64,000 nucleotides of DNA from Bacteriovorax sp. (GTDB lineage: Bacteria; Bdellovibrionota; Bacteriovoracia; Bacteriovoracales; Bacteriovoracaceae): NCBI GenBank assembly GCA_014377485.1, contig JACMPM010000100.1:1-64000 (forward strand). Direction: 5' to 3'. Numbering within the stretch: the first letter of the stretch is position 1; each line of letters begins with the position of its first letter. Below, piece after piece: positions 18,313 to 30,187 of the stretch. Made by a program: the position numbers and the translations under genes. A model generated the notes under the pieces. The model had not been told where the DNA came from and did not search any database. It saw only the letters and a list, made by a program, of their open reading frames with translations.

Positions 18313-20791
18313 CTGCACCCTCGTTCACTGCATCTAATTCTTCATCAGGGTCGATAATTTTCTCAACCGCTACAACTGATTCACCTTCTTTAAGTTTAAT
18401 CAGACGTACTCCTTGAGTTGTTCTTCCCATTAAAGAAATTCCAGAAATTTTAGTTCTAATTACCTGCCCCTTATCAGAGATCAACATTAGATCATCTTTA
18501 TCAGTAACCGGTTTAATATCAATGATGTCACCGTTTTTCTCAGTTAATCTCATTGCCAGAATTCCTTTACCACCACGAGATTGTCTACGGTATTCAGATG
18601 CACTTGTGCGTTTACCGTATCCGTGTTGCGTGACCGATAAAATTTCTACTGTATCGTCGATTATTTCCATACCAATAATTTTTTCATCATCAGACAATTC
18701 TATTCCTTTTACTCCTTGAGAAACACGTCCAAGCGGACGGCAATCAGTTTCAGCAAAACGAATTATTTTTCCAGATGAAGAACAAAGGAGAATATCTTTT
18801 GTTCCGTCTGTGATTCTTACTGAAAGAAGATTGTCTCCATCAATAATTTTGATAGCTGTTAATCCAGACTGACGAATATTTTTATATTCAGACAGATCTG
18901 ATTTTTTTACTATTCCTTTTTCCGTCGCGATCATAAGGAATTTTCCTTCGATTGAATCAGGCATACACATAATTTTCTTAACAGCTTCACCGGCCGGAAG
19001 TTGAATTAAGTTAACAATATTACGTCCCTTAGTTGTACGATTTCCTTCCGGAATATTGTAAACCTTGATCGAGAATACTTGGCCTTTATTTGTAAAAATG
19101 AAAAGGGTAGAGTGAGTATTAGCAGTGAAGATCGATGTGTAGAAATCATCATCTGCTCCATCAGCACCTTTAACTCCAGTACCACCGCGTTTTTGAGTGC
19201 GGTACGTATCCATGGCCATTCGTTTTACATATCCCTTATGAGTTATAGTTACGATAACGTCTTCTTGCTTAACAAGATCTTCCATGTGAATTTCGTCAGC
19301 TTTCGCCACAATTTCAGTACGTCTTTTATCACCGAAATTTTCAAGAACTTCCTGGCACTCTGTACGAATAATAGCTGTAATTTCTTCATCGCTTCCAAGG
19401 ATCAACTCAAGTCGAGCAATCTCTTTCATGATCTCATTATAATCTTTAATAATTTTGTCGCGCTCAAGACCAGTTAAGCGTTGTAGTCTCATATCTAAAA
19501 TGGCTTGTGCCTGAATTTCAGAAAGAGTGTACTTGCTCATTAATTGAGTCTTAGCTTGAAGTGGGCCTTCTGCTTTTTTAACCAGTTCAACAATCTCGTC
19601 GATATTATCAACGGCAACTTTTAAACCTTCTAAAATATGAGCACGTTCTTTTGCTTTCTTTAATTCGTAAACAGTTCTTCTAATAACAACTTCTCTTCTG
19701 TGGTCTAAAAAATACAGAAGTTGTTCTTTAATATTTAGGACTTTTGGCTGACCGTTAACAATTGATAAGAAAATAATACCAAAAGAAGTTTGCAATGCAG
19801 TCGATTTATAAAGTTTATTAATGATTACGGTAGCAATTTCGCCCTTTTTTAAATCAATAACAACTCGAATACCTTCACGTGAAGATTCGTCGCGAAGATC
19901 CGAAATACCTGTAATTTCTTTTTCATTTACAAGCTCAGCTATTCTTTCAATCAATTTTGCTTTGTTAACTTGGTAGGGAAGTTCAGTGATAATAATACTG
20001 TCTCGGTCTTTTTTAGCATTATGTTCAACGTCTACTTTGGCTCTTATTTGAAGAACGCCTCTTCCGGTGTGGTAAGCAGAACGAATTCCTTCAGTTCCAT
20101 GAATAGATCCGGCTGTAGGAAAATCAGGTCCAGGTATTACTTTCATTAAATCATCGATTGATGTGCCAGTTGGATTATCAATTAACAAAAGAAGACCATT
20201 CATGATTTCAGTTAAATTATGGGGTGGAATATTGGTGGCCATACCAACCGCAATCCCAGAAGAACCATTAATTAAAAGATTTGGAATTTTTGTAGGAAGA
20301 ACTTTTGGTTCTACTAAAGAGTCGTCATAGTTTGGCTGCCAATCGACTGTTTCTTTGTCGAGATCGGCCATCATTTGTTCAGAAAGTTTTTTCATTCTAA
20401 TTTCGGTATATCTCATCGCTGCGGCGTTATCGCCATCGATTGATCCGAAGTTTCCCTGACCGTCTATTAAGGGATATCTCATTGAGAATTCCTGTGCAAG
20501 ACGAACGATAGCACCGTATACAGCAGAGTCACCATGAGGGTGATACTTACCAATAATATCCCCGACAACTCGGGCGGACTTTAAAAATGGTTTATTGTGA
20601 TAGTTATTAAGTGAGTCCATTGCATAAAGAACGCGGCGGTGAACTGGCTTCATACCATCGCGAACATCTGGAAGGGCACGTCCTACGATTACTGACATAG
20701 CGTAATCGAGGTAACAACTTTTCATCTCATCTTGAATAACTACGGGGGAGATATTTCCGTGATTAACTGGAGTATTATTTTCATCTGACAT
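18290..20791 (-). CDS. gyrA: DNA gyrase subunit A
   Basis: This 833-residue subunit breaks and rejoins DNA. The catalytic Tyr128 lies in AAMRYTEIR. The C-terminal beta-pinwheel has the GyrA box TQKRGGTG, which favours gyrase over topoisomerase IV, and an acidic tail. In the quinolone region [10 protein letters not shown], Ser89 is kept, but the position of E. coli Asp87 is Gly93. It is 58 bases downstream of gyrB, and ATG is preceded by AGAGGAA. Confidence 0.97.
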   Translation of the reverse strand: MSDENNTPVNHGNISPVVIQDEMKSCYLDYAMSVIVGRALPDVRDGMKPVHRRVLYAMDSLNNYHNKPFLKSARVVGDIIGKYHPHGDSAVYGAIVRLAQEFSMRYPLIDGQGNFGSIDGDNAAAMRYTEIRMKKLSEQMMADLDKETVDWQPNYDDSLVEPKVLPTKIPNLLINGSSGIAVGMATNIPPHNLTEIMNGLLLLIDNPTGTSIDDLMKVIPGPDFPTAGSIHGTEGIRSAYHTGRGVLQIRAKVDVEHNAKKDRDSIIITELPYQVNKAKLIERIAELVNEKEITGISDLRDESSREGIRVVIDLKKGEIATVIINKLYKSTALQTSFGIIFLSIVNGQPKVLNIKEQLLYFLDHRREVVIRRTVYELKKAKERAHILEGLKVAVDNIDEIVELVKKAEGPLQAKTQLMSKYTLSEIQAQAILDMRLQRLTGLERDKIIKDYNEIMKEIARLELILGSDEEITAIIRTECQEVLENFGDKRRTEIVAKADEIHMEDLVKQEDVIVTITHKGYVKRMAMDTYRTQKRGGTGVKGADGADDDFYTSIFTANTHSTLFIFTNKGQVFSIKVYNIPEGNRTTKGRNIVNLIQLPAGEAVKKIMCMPDSIEGKFLMIATEKGIVKKSDLSEYKNIRQSGLTAIKIIDGDNLLSVRITDGTKDILLCSSSGKIIRFAETDCRPLGRVSQGVKGIELSDDEKIIGMEIIDDTVEILSVTQHGYGKRTSASEYRRQSRGGKGILAMRLTEKNGDIIDIKPVTDKDDLMLISDKGQVIRTKISGISLMGRTTQGVRLIKLKEGESVVAVEKIIDPDEELDAVNEGADVAPKTE

Positions 20792-20849
20792 ATTTTAAAT
20801 TCCTCTAAACTTTTAAACTTATTAAACTCTACGTAAATTTACGGCAGCA

Positions 20850-23339
<2,490 letters not shown>

Positions 23340-23378
23340 CTATATTGCAAAATTCCATTTTTTTTAAGAGCTAAAAAC

Positions 23379-24476
23379 TTAGTGAACAACAGAGCCGTTC
23401 TTGATGTGAATTTTATTGGCCCCGCTAATTCGGTCTAATTCTTCCTTAAATTTTTCGTTGGCAGTAGTTATCAAAACTTGAAATTCTCGTTTTTCTAAAT
23501 ACTCAACAAGCCTTCGCCATCGATGCTGATCAAGCTCGCCTGAGACGTCATCAATTAACACGATTGGGTAGGACGTATATTTATACCGAAAAAGCTCTAT
23601 ATAGGCAAATAAGAGGCTTAAATAACTCATCTTTTGCTGGCCTAAAGAACAGAAATCGTAAGAATTTAAACCGTCAAATAGAAGCACGTAGTCATCTTTA
23701 TGTGGACCATAGCTGGTGTGTCCTCTCTCGCAATCTGTTTCTAGGTTGTTAAGCAAAATTTTCTGCACATTAATTGCGGATACATTTATTATTCGTGAAT
23801 CTAAGCTAATTTGTAATTTATGCTTTTCTGAAAAGATTTGTTGAAAAGTATCTGCGATAAAAGGTTCAATCTCTTTTAGGAATTCTACACGTCTTGCCGT
23901 TAGATACATTGAGAGCATGCTCAGCTCTCCATCTGAGGCAATTATTTGTTCTTTGAACTTAGATGGCTTCTTGGATAGCAAAGTGTTTCTAAAGCGCAAT
24001 GCAAGCGTGTACTTGGCCAGGCTTTTTTTATAATTCTCATCCAATTGACTTAAAAAATAATCAAGCCATTCGCGTCTATCGCTGGCGCTATTATGAAATC
24101 CATATGAATCAAAAGGATTAATGAATACTATTTTAATATCTAATTTTCTTTTAACTGGTACACCATCAACAAACCAAAGAACTGAATCATTGGTCATTTT
24201 GGATGTGTAGCTGATTTTTTCTTTTAGATTATTTTCGAATACAGATGAAAATATTATTTCGGGTTTTACACCATCTATACTCAAAAATTGTGGAAAACTT
24301 GCATTTTTACGAAATGATTTCTTAGTACCGAGAACATTTATAGCTTCTAGAATATTTGTTTTACCATTCCCATTCTCACCTAGTATGCAATTGATACCAT
24401 TATTAAATGTAATTATATCTGGATTTAAATTTCTAAAATTTGTAACTTGTAATTTAGAAATTTTATAACTGTTCAC
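23379..24476 (-). CDS. recF: DNA replication and repair protein RecF
   Basis: An SMC-like ATPase that loads RecA at gaps. It has the N-terminal LQVTNFRNL, Walker A GENGNGKTN, a signature-like region SLGQQKMSYLSLL, and Walker B PIVLIDDVSGELD. I use GTG 24476, which overlaps the dnaN stop by one base and gives the normal RecF N-terminal length. TTG 24503 would add nine residues. Neither has a clear Shine-Dalgarno, so coupling to dnaN is likely. Confidence 0.93.
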   Translation of the reverse strand: MNSYKISKLQVTNFRNLNPDIITFNNGINCILGENGNGKTNILEAINVLGTKKSFRKNASFPQFLSIDGVKPEIIFSSVFENNLKEKISYTSKMTNDSVLWFVDGVPVKRKLDIKIVFINPFDSYGFHNSASDRREWLDYFLSQLDENYKKSLAKYTLALRFRNTLLSKKPSKFKEQIIASDGELSMLSMYLTARRVEFLKEIEPFIADTFQQIFSEKHKLQISLDSRIINVSAINVQKILLNNLETDCERGHTSYGPHKDDYVLLFDGLNSYDFCSLGQQKMSYLSLLFAYIELFRYKYTSYPIVLIDDVSGELDQHRWRRLVEYLEKREFQVLITTANEKFKEELDRISGANKIHIKNGSVVH

Positions 24477-25591
24477 TATAATTTTAGAGGCATGATTATA
24501 CAAAGGTAGTTTTGATTTTTAGAAGATTTAATTGCAACTGGACTTAATTCATTATTAAATTCCATGCGAATTTCTTCATCACCAAAAATTGATAATGTAT
24601 CAATAAGAAATTTTGCATTGAAACCAATTTCAAATTCCTTACCTGAATAATGTATATTTATTTTTTCCTGTGCATCCCCAAGAGAAGGATGGTTAGCGGC
24701 TACTATCATTTCATTTTCTTTTAAAATAAGCTTCACACCATTTGATCTTTCATTGGCCATGATCTTTATTCTTCTAACTGCATTTACAAAAGCACTTCTT
24801 TCAATATCTGCAAAAAATGTTGTCTTTTTAGGTATTACAGCTTGGTATTTTAAATATTCTTTCGCAATTAATCTGATTGCTAACAAATAGCTATTGTTCG
24901 CATTTAAATAAATAAATGATTCATCAACAGATATACTTATTTCTTTGTCTGGATAAGTTTCAGCAATTTTCTTTAATTCTAAAACGCCTTTCTTTGGAAT
25001 AATAATTCCATTGATTAGTGCTTCTATTTTATTATTGCTTAATTCCGTTTCTACTAGAGAAAGTCTATATCCATCTGTTGCAACTGATCTAAGTTTTCCA
25101 TCAACTTCCTGCAAGTATATTCCATTAAGAAATAATCTCGTCTCATCGTTGGAGATAGCATGTGAAGTTTTATTGATAATTTCTATAATTTGATTTGAAT
25201 TAAGTTTAAATTCATTGCCTGTAGTTCCAAATTGCAAATGTGGAAATTCTTCACTGGTATAAATTAATAATGTGAAATTTATATTGTCACATGTGAGCTT
25301 TAAACTATTGGTTCCTTCAAGCAATTCTATTTTTAATTCTTTATCTGGAAGTTCTTTCACAATATCAAATATATTCTTGGCATTTACACAAAATGTACCG
25401 GGTTTTTCCACAAGACATGAAGTTGTTACCTTTGCTGATACTTCAAGATCAGTTGCTGTCATTTCAATACGATTTTCAAATGCTTTGATTTGAATGAAGT
25501 TTAATATCAAACGAGTATTTTTCTTATCGACTACGCTTAGTATTTTATTAAGCGTATCTTTTAAATCTGCTACAGCAATTTTAACAATCAT
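24476..25591 (-). CDS. dnaN: DNA polymerase III beta sliding clamp
   Basis: A 371-residue clamp made of three repeated domains, with the family end IMPLKL. Internal motifs include NAKNIFDIVKELPD, ATDGYRLSLVE and FNAKFLIDTLSIF. I place the start at ATG 25591 (MIVKIAVADLKDTL), with GGAAAA just upstream, rather than the TTG four codons earlier. It is the first gene of the leftward dnaN-recF-gyrB-gyrA run and begins at the edge of the origin interval. Confidence 0.95.
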   Translation of the reverse strand: MIVKIAVADLKDTLNKILSVVDKKNTRLILNFIQIKAFENRIEMTATDLEVSAKVTTSCLVEKPGTFCVNAKNIFDIVKELPDKELKIELLEGTNSLKLTCDNINFTLLIYTSEEFPHLQFGTTGNEFKLNSNQIIEIINKTSHAISNDETRLFLNGIYLQEVDGKLRSVATDGYRLSLVETELSNNKIEALINGIIIPKKGVLELKKIAETYPDKEISISVDESFIYLNANNSYLLAIRLIAKEYLKYQAVIPKKTTFFADIERSAFVNAVRRIKIMANERSNGVKLILKENEMIVAANHPSLGDAQEKINIHYSGKEFEIGFNAKFLIDTLSIFGDEEIRMEFNNELSPVAIKSSKNQNYLCIIMPLKL

Positions 25592-26141
25592 AATTTTTTC
25601 CAATAAATATATTTGTTATTTTTACAGTTTTATAAAAGTGAAATCAAGCTTCATCGAGTCTCGTATCGTGAAGTTTATGGAGTTCTCTTTCTTCTATATA
25701 TTATTATATATTATTAATACTTTTCTTATTACAGTGTGGATAAGTGGAAAAGATATAAAAGGCTCACAATTTCATATTCTTAACTATTTTGTTTATCTTA
25801 GTTATTACTAACAACTTTTCTTTTTGTGGCAAATTCACACGGATATTCTTTTTTTATGCCTCAAAATAAACTTTAATCCACAGATTTCCAACGTCCTTCC
25901 CACATAACTTCTTAGATTGTCCTTTTTTGGTATATGATCGTGGCTTTTTTTTGTTTTATTAACAAACTTATTAACATTGTTGGAAGTTTTTTGTGGATAA
26001 AATATTCTTCGAAGTTACTTTTCTTGATTTATCAAAATAAAGCATAGTTGGCTTATATATTCTTCAATATTTGTGGATAACCCTGTTAACTTCGTGTGGA
26101 TAAATTGTGAATAACTCCGGATTATTTCCGGAGTTTTAGTA
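25592..26141. other. Putative chromosomal replication origin (oriC)
   Basis: The 550-base interval between dnaN and dnaA holds no gene. It has four perfect DnaA boxes reading TGTGGATAA at 25735, 25992, 26072 and 26095, all in one orientation. One-mismatch boxes lie at 25874 (TAATCCACA, opposite strand) and 26106 (TGTGAATAA). A very AT-rich block at about 25691-25730 is a candidate unwinding element. Box clustering near dnaA, the flanking gene set and the parS-like sites to the right all fit an origin. Confidence 0.85.
26113..26135. terminator. Hairpin after dnaA
   Basis: AACTCCGGA, a five-base loop, and TCCGGAGTT form a perfect 9-bp stem just beyond the dnaA stop. There is only a weak T-tract on the minus strand. 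It overlaps the last DnaA-like box, so it could serve termination or origin structure. Confidence 0.6.
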
Positions 26142-27695
26142 TTATAGATTTGATTCTATCGAGTTTATGTCTTTAGAGAGGGTAGAGTCAGTTTTTACTT
26201 TTTCGGCAATTGTGTTTACGGCATGAATAACTGAAGAGTGATCGCGGCCGCCAAAGAAGCTACCAATCTCTTGTTGTTTTGCGTTGACTACTTTACGGGC
26301 CAAATACATAGCAATATGTCGAGCTTTGGTAATGTCCTGGCTTCTGCCTTTCGATTTTAAGTCAGCTAGCGGGATTCTGAAGTACTGCGCTGTCGCTTTG
26401 GCGACATGTTCAATCGTAATTTCTTTTTCTGATTCGCTGTTAGGAAGCATTAACTGCTCTCTAACGAGGTCAATTTCAATTTCTACATTCATTAGTTCAC
26501 TTACAGCTTTAAGTCTCACTAATGAGCCCTCAAGCTCTCTAATGTTAGTTTTAATTCGTGAAGCGATTAATGTTAGAACATCTTCAGTTACATATAGGTC
26601 AAGTCCTTCCATTTTACGTCTTAAAATAGCAATTCTTGTTTCCAGGTCAGGTGGCTGAATATCAACAACCAGTCCCCATTGGAGACGAGTCTTAATTCGC
26701 TCAGATATACCATCAATTTCTTTTGGTCTTTTATCTGAAGTAAAGATAAGTTGCTTGCCTTTATTATGCATCTCGTTAAAGACATGAAAAAACTGATCTT
26801 GAGTTCCTTCTTTATTCTTTAATTCGTGGATGTCATCGATCATTAATACATCTACTTTTTCAGTGTATTTTTTAACGAATTCATTGATTCTGTTATTTTT
26901 CATTAACGTAATCATTTCATCCATAAAATCGCGGGCAGTAATCAAACAGACGGTTAGTCCTGGGTGTTTTTCGTTTATTTCATTGGCAACAGCATGTAGT
27001 AAGTGGGTTTTTCCTAACCCCGAATTACTATGCACATATAAAGATGGATATTTTCCGTTTTTACCTGGATTTTGTGCAACTGCTTTTGAAGCTGCCTGGG
27101 CCATATTATTGGTAGGTCCAACGATAAAATTATCAAACGTTTTAGAACGATCTATGATAATTCCGGACTGGTTTGGATTCATGTGCTCTATATATTGAGC
27201 GTGAGCTCTAGAAGTTAAATCATCTCTTGTAGGAGTGAGGTCTAGAGTAAACTTCACATCATTAAATGATTTATTGACTTGATTGGAAGGATTTTTGCCA
27301 AGTTGATAATCAGTTTGGTCACGACTTTCAATTATAACTTCGTACATAGTCCCTAAGACATTAAATAGGGCTTTCGTTATTTCTTCTTTATATAACTCAA
27401 CTGACTTTTTAATAAATGCTGTTTTAACTTCAAAGTTAACAGTCGATTCATTCATACTCTTTAGTTCTAGATTATTTTCAAAATAAGTCTTAAATTTTAG
27501 TTCTGGGACTACGGTCTGCAAATGGTTAAGAATCTCGTGATTAATTACACTTAGCTCTTCATCTTGGATAGGTTGTGAGTTTAAGTTGCTTATGTTTTGT
27601 GTATTTGTAGATTTAAATTGGTTATTGAAAGTTTCCGCTGTTGAGTTCTTGTTGCCGATTTTTAAAAAATGATCAAATGGAAAGTCATGCGCCAT
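26142..27695 (-). CDS. dnaA: Chromosomal replication initiator DnaA
   Basis: An AAA+ initiator of 517 residues from ATG 27695, which has CGGAGC upstream. A TTG 19 codons earlier is less likely. Walker A is GLGKTHLLHA and Walker B is VLMIDDIHEL. The C-terminal DNA-binding domain has KARHIAMYLAR and the DnaA signature GGRDHSSVIHAV. Domain I starts only near residue 48, after a polar Asn/Ser-rich N-terminal extension. Unlike the common dnaA-dnaN layout, dnaA and dnaN here are co-directional but separated by the origin. Confidence 0.96.
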   Translation of the reverse strand: MAHDFPFDHFLKIGNKNSTAETFNNQFKSTNTQNISNLNSQPIQDEELSVINHEILNHLQTVVPELKFKTYFENNLELKSMNESTVNFEVKTAFIKKSVELYKEEITKALFNVLGTMYEVIIESRDQTDYQLGKNPSNQVNKSFNDVKFTLDLTPTRDDLTSRAHAQYIEHMNPNQSGIIIDRSKTFDNFIVGPTNNMAQAASKAVAQNPGKNGKYPSLYVHSNSGLGKTHLLHAVANEINEKHPGLTVCLITARDFMDEMITLMKNNRINEFVKKYTEKVDVLMIDDIHELKNKEGTQDQFFHVFNEMHNKGKQLIFTSDKRPKEIDGISERIKTRLQWGLVVDIQPPDLETRIAILRRKMEGLDLYVTEDVLTLIASRIKTNIRELEGSLVRLKAVSELMNVEIEIDLVREQLMLPNSESEKEITIEHVAKATAQYFRIPLADLKSKGRSQDITKARHIAMYLARKVVNAKQQEIGSFFGGRDHSSVIHAVNTIAEKVKTDSTLSKDINSIESNL

Positions 27696-27813
27696 TGTGT
27701 GTGCTCCGAAAGTCTGCCAAAAATGTGAGACAAAATATGTAACATGGCCCAAAACTTAATAGCAACAAAACAGAGTTTCACATTTTCTTACATGTAACGC
27801 GTCTTGTTTGGTA

Positions 27814-27840
27814 TTGACCTTTCACGAAAGAAAATATAAT
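27814..27840 (+). promoter_or_regulatory. Promoter upstream of rpmH
   Basis: A perfect TATAAT (27835-27840) is preceded by TTGACC (27814-27819) with a 15-base spacer, slightly shorter than ideal. It lies 43 bases before the rpmH ATG and would drive the rpmH-rnpA-yidD-yidC run. Confidence 0.65.
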
Positions 27841-27883
27841 CGTATCTCTTCAATAAATTAATGTCGTCTTAGAGGATAGCTGT

Positions 27884-28036
27884 ATGAGCAAAAGAACGTG
27901 GCAACCAAAAAAATTAAAAAGACTTAGAATCCATGGATTCCTTAAAAGAATGGCAAGTCCTGGTGGAAAGAATGTAATTAAAGCACGTAGAGCAAAGGGT
28001 AGAGCGAAGCTAACGGTTACTTCTAGTACTAAGTAA
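27884..28036 (+). CDS. rpmH: Ribosomal protein L34
   Basis: A 50-residue basic protein starting [15 protein letters not shown], with the conserved [24 protein letters not shown]. This is the complete bL34 family sequence with a short extra C-terminal tail. ATG is preceded by AGAGGATAG. It is followed by rnpA after 6 bases, the classic rpmH-rnpA pair next to dnaA. Confidence 0.97.
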   Translation: MSKRTWQPKKLKRLRIHGFLKRMASPGGKNVIKARRAKGRAKLTVTSSTK

Positions 28037-28042
28037 TAGCCT

Positions 28043-28453
28043 GTGGTCGATAGTCGGTTTGAAAAAAAATTCCGCCTTCTCTCGGCCAAAGATTTTTCTG
28101 AGCTTAAAGTCGATTCGTTTTCGTTTAAGAAGCCCTCATTAATCATCTATTATAAGAAAAATCCTTTTAATCAATCTCGTATCGGTTTAAGTGTTCCTAA
28201 AAAATTAGGGAAGGCCCATGATCGAAATCGTTTAAAACGTCTCATTAGAGAGTTTTTTCGTCAGTCTGATTACAAATTTTTATGTACAGATATCTTATTC
28301 GTAGTTTCCTGGAATCGCTCCATCATTGGGGAATCTCAAGATTTTAAAGAGCAAGCTCTCTTAAAAAATATAGACGAGTTTTTTGTTTATCTTCAAAGAC
28401 AAATTGATCGTCAAGGCCATCAAGCAAATAAACAACCTGATAAAAGTGAATGA
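28043..28453 (+). CDS. rnpA: Ribonuclease P protein component
   Basis: A 136-residue basic protein with the RNR signature in GKAHDRNRLKRLIREFFR and the preceding RIGLSVPKK. It partners the RNase P RNA in maturing tRNA 5' ends. The start is GTG at 28043, placed only 6 bases after the rpmH stop. The C-terminus ends in a Gln/Lys-rich tail. The last codons overlap the yidD start. Confidence 0.94.
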   Translation: MVDSRFEKKFRLLSAKDFSELKVDSFSFKKPSLIIYYKKNPFNQSRIGLSVPKKLGKAHDRNRLKRLIREFFRQSDYKFLCTDILFVVSWNRSIIGESQDFKEQALLKNIDEFFVYLQRQIDRQGHQANKQPDKSE

Positions 28454-28665
28454 AAAAACCATTTATACTTCTTATTAGATTTTATCAGTATTTCATTTCA
28501 CCTCTTCTTGGACCTAAATGTCGTTTCTATCCATCATGCTCAGAATATTCAAAAGAATGCTTCGTGCAGTTTCCAATTCCTAGGGCTTTATGGTATTCAT
28601 TTCGACGAATAACTAGATGTCATCCGTTTTGCGAAGGCGGGCACGATCCCGTACCGAAACGTTAA
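28450..28665 (+). CDS. yidD: Membrane protein insertion efficiency factor YidD
   Basis: A 71-residue protein of the YidD family: FYQYFISPLLGPKCRFYPSC and RCHPFCEGGHDPVP include the conserved Cys pattern. It is a small amphipathic membrane-bound helper of YidC-dependent insertion. ATG overlaps the rnpA stop by 4 bases, and yidC follows after 18 bases. Confidence 0.95.
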   Translation: MKKPFILLIRFYQYFISPLLGPKCRFYPSCSEYSKECFVQFPIPRALWYSFRRITRCHPFCEGGHDPVPKR

Positions 28666-28683
28666 TTTTTTGGAGTTTTTTTC

Positions 28684-30171
28684 ATGTTAAATTCAGATCA
28701 AAAACGCGCCTTTATAGCCGTTCTTCTCTCGGGAGTCGTCTTGTTTGGGTGGCAATATTACTTTGCTCCTAAAAACAATGAGAACACTCTCAAAACTACT
28801 GTAAAAGAAGAAATGGCTGCTACTAAATCAGGTGTTAAAAATAATGAAGGAACGACAATTGCTCCGACATTAAATGCAGGATCACCAACAACTGCAGCAA
28901 ATCAGCCAATGACTATTACTTCTAATTTATTAGTTAACAATGGATTTGAATTCCGTATAAATAACGACCTTTCAGTTACTGAAATGAAAAACCCTAACTC
29001 GGTTTTTAGTTTTGGTTCACTCACTGATTCATCTCTTCCTCTAAAAATACAAGCGGTAACAGATTACGGTCCAATAGATTTATTTTTTCAAATGGAGCAA
29101 CAAGGTCCAAATAAAGTTGTTGGGAAAAATCTTAATTACGGCGTTTCATTCACAGCTTCAATTTTAGAAAATGGTCGTGTTAATTTTAATTTAGCTTCCG
29201 AGAAACCTTATAAATACCGTTTTATCTTTGATGCTAAAGAGAAGAAACTTGATAACGGTCAAGTTCGTCAATTTGCACTTTTTGGCAATGAAGTAAAACA
29301 TATTGCAGTTTCAAAAGATAAAGATGAAGAAGCTACATTGAAGTGGTTTGGAGTTGATTTTAACTATCATTTATTTGCAGTCATTCTTAAAGACAAAACA
29401 CCCGCTAAATATAAAACGACAACAACAGGGCAATTGATTGTTGATGTTCCTACTGCTTCAAAATCAGTTACTGGCGATTTTGTTTTTACTAAGAAAAATT
29501 ACGATACACTTATCTCACTTGGCGACAATCTTCATTTATCTGTAGATTTTGGTTTTTTCGCAATCCTAGCTGTGCCAATTCTTCGTGGGCTTCAGTTTAT
29601 TCACAAATATATTCCCAACTATGGGATTGCGATTATCCTACTTACGATTCTTATACGTTTGATTACTTTTCCTCTTCAGTACAAATCTTTTAAAAGTATG
29701 AAGAAGATGCAAGGTATTCAACCAGAGCTTCAAAAAATTAAAGAAAAATATAAAGATGAACCGCAAAAAATGCAAAAAGAAACGATGGATCTCTTTAAGA
29801 AAGCTGGAGCAAATCCACTAAGTGGATGTCTTCCTCTTTTACTTCAGATGCCATTTTTCTTCGCAATTTATCGTGTTCTTTATAGTGCAGTTGAACTCGT
29901 AGGAGCTCCATTCTACGGATGGATTCACGACCTAAGTATTCACGATCCATTTTATGTTTTACCAGTTCTTATGGGCCTTGCAATGCTTGCTCAACAAAAA
30001 CTGACACCACAAACGACAGTGGATCCAACACAACAGAAAATTATGATGTTTATGCCTGTTGTTTTTGCATTTATCATGAAGAGCCTTCCTGCCGGTCTAG
30101 TTCTTTATATTTTTGTTTCAACAGTTGTTGGTATCGCACAACAAACGATTGTTTATAAAATGGCCGACTAA
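28684..30171 (+). CDS. yidC: Membrane protein insertase YidC
   Basis: A 495-residue insertase with an N-terminal membrane anchor (AVLLSGVVLFGWQYYF), a large periplasmic beta domain (about 80-275), and the conserved five-helix core from FFAILAVPILRGL. It includes IRLITFPLQYKSFKSM, whose Arg lies in the hydrophilic groove, and ANPLSGCLPLLLQMPFFFAIYRVL. It inserts inner-membrane proteins, including F0 subunits. TTTGGAG lies upstream of the ATG. Confidence 0.96.
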   Translation: MLNSDQKRAFIAVLLSGVVLFGWQYYFAPKNNENTLKTTVKEEMAATKSGVKNNEGTTIAPTLNAGSPTTAANQPMTITSNLLVNNGFEFRINNDLSVTEMKNPNSVFSFGSLTDSSLPLKIQAVTDYGPIDLFFQMEQQGPNKVVGKNLNYGVSFTASILENGRVNFNLASEKPYKYRFIFDAKEKKLDNGQVRQFALFGNEVKHIAVSKDKDEEATLKWFGVDFNYHLFAVILKDKTPAKYKTTTTGQLIVDVPTASKSVTGDFVFTKKNYDTLISLGDNLHLSVDFGFFAILAVPILRGLQFIHKYIPNYGIAIILLTILIRLITFPLQYKSFKSMKKMQGIQPELQKIKEKYKDEPQKMQKETMDLFKKAGANPLSGCLPLLLQMPFFFAIYRVLYSAVELVGAPFYGWIHDLSIHDPFYVLPVLMGLAMLAQQKLTPQTTVDPTQQKIMMFMPVVFAFIMKSLPAGLVLYIFVSTVVGIAQQTIVYKMAD

Positions 30172-30187
30172 GAAATGTTTTATACTT

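Noticed and set aside
19871-19886. TTCACGTGAA, the inner core of parS, inside gyrA
   Set aside because: The outer GT/AC pairs are missing, it differs from the two local sites, and it encodes conserved gyrA residues.
30113-30187. N-terminal extension of mnmE by 25 codons
   Set aside because: It overlaps the yidC end and has no similarity to MnmE; ATG 30188 gives the normal N-terminus.
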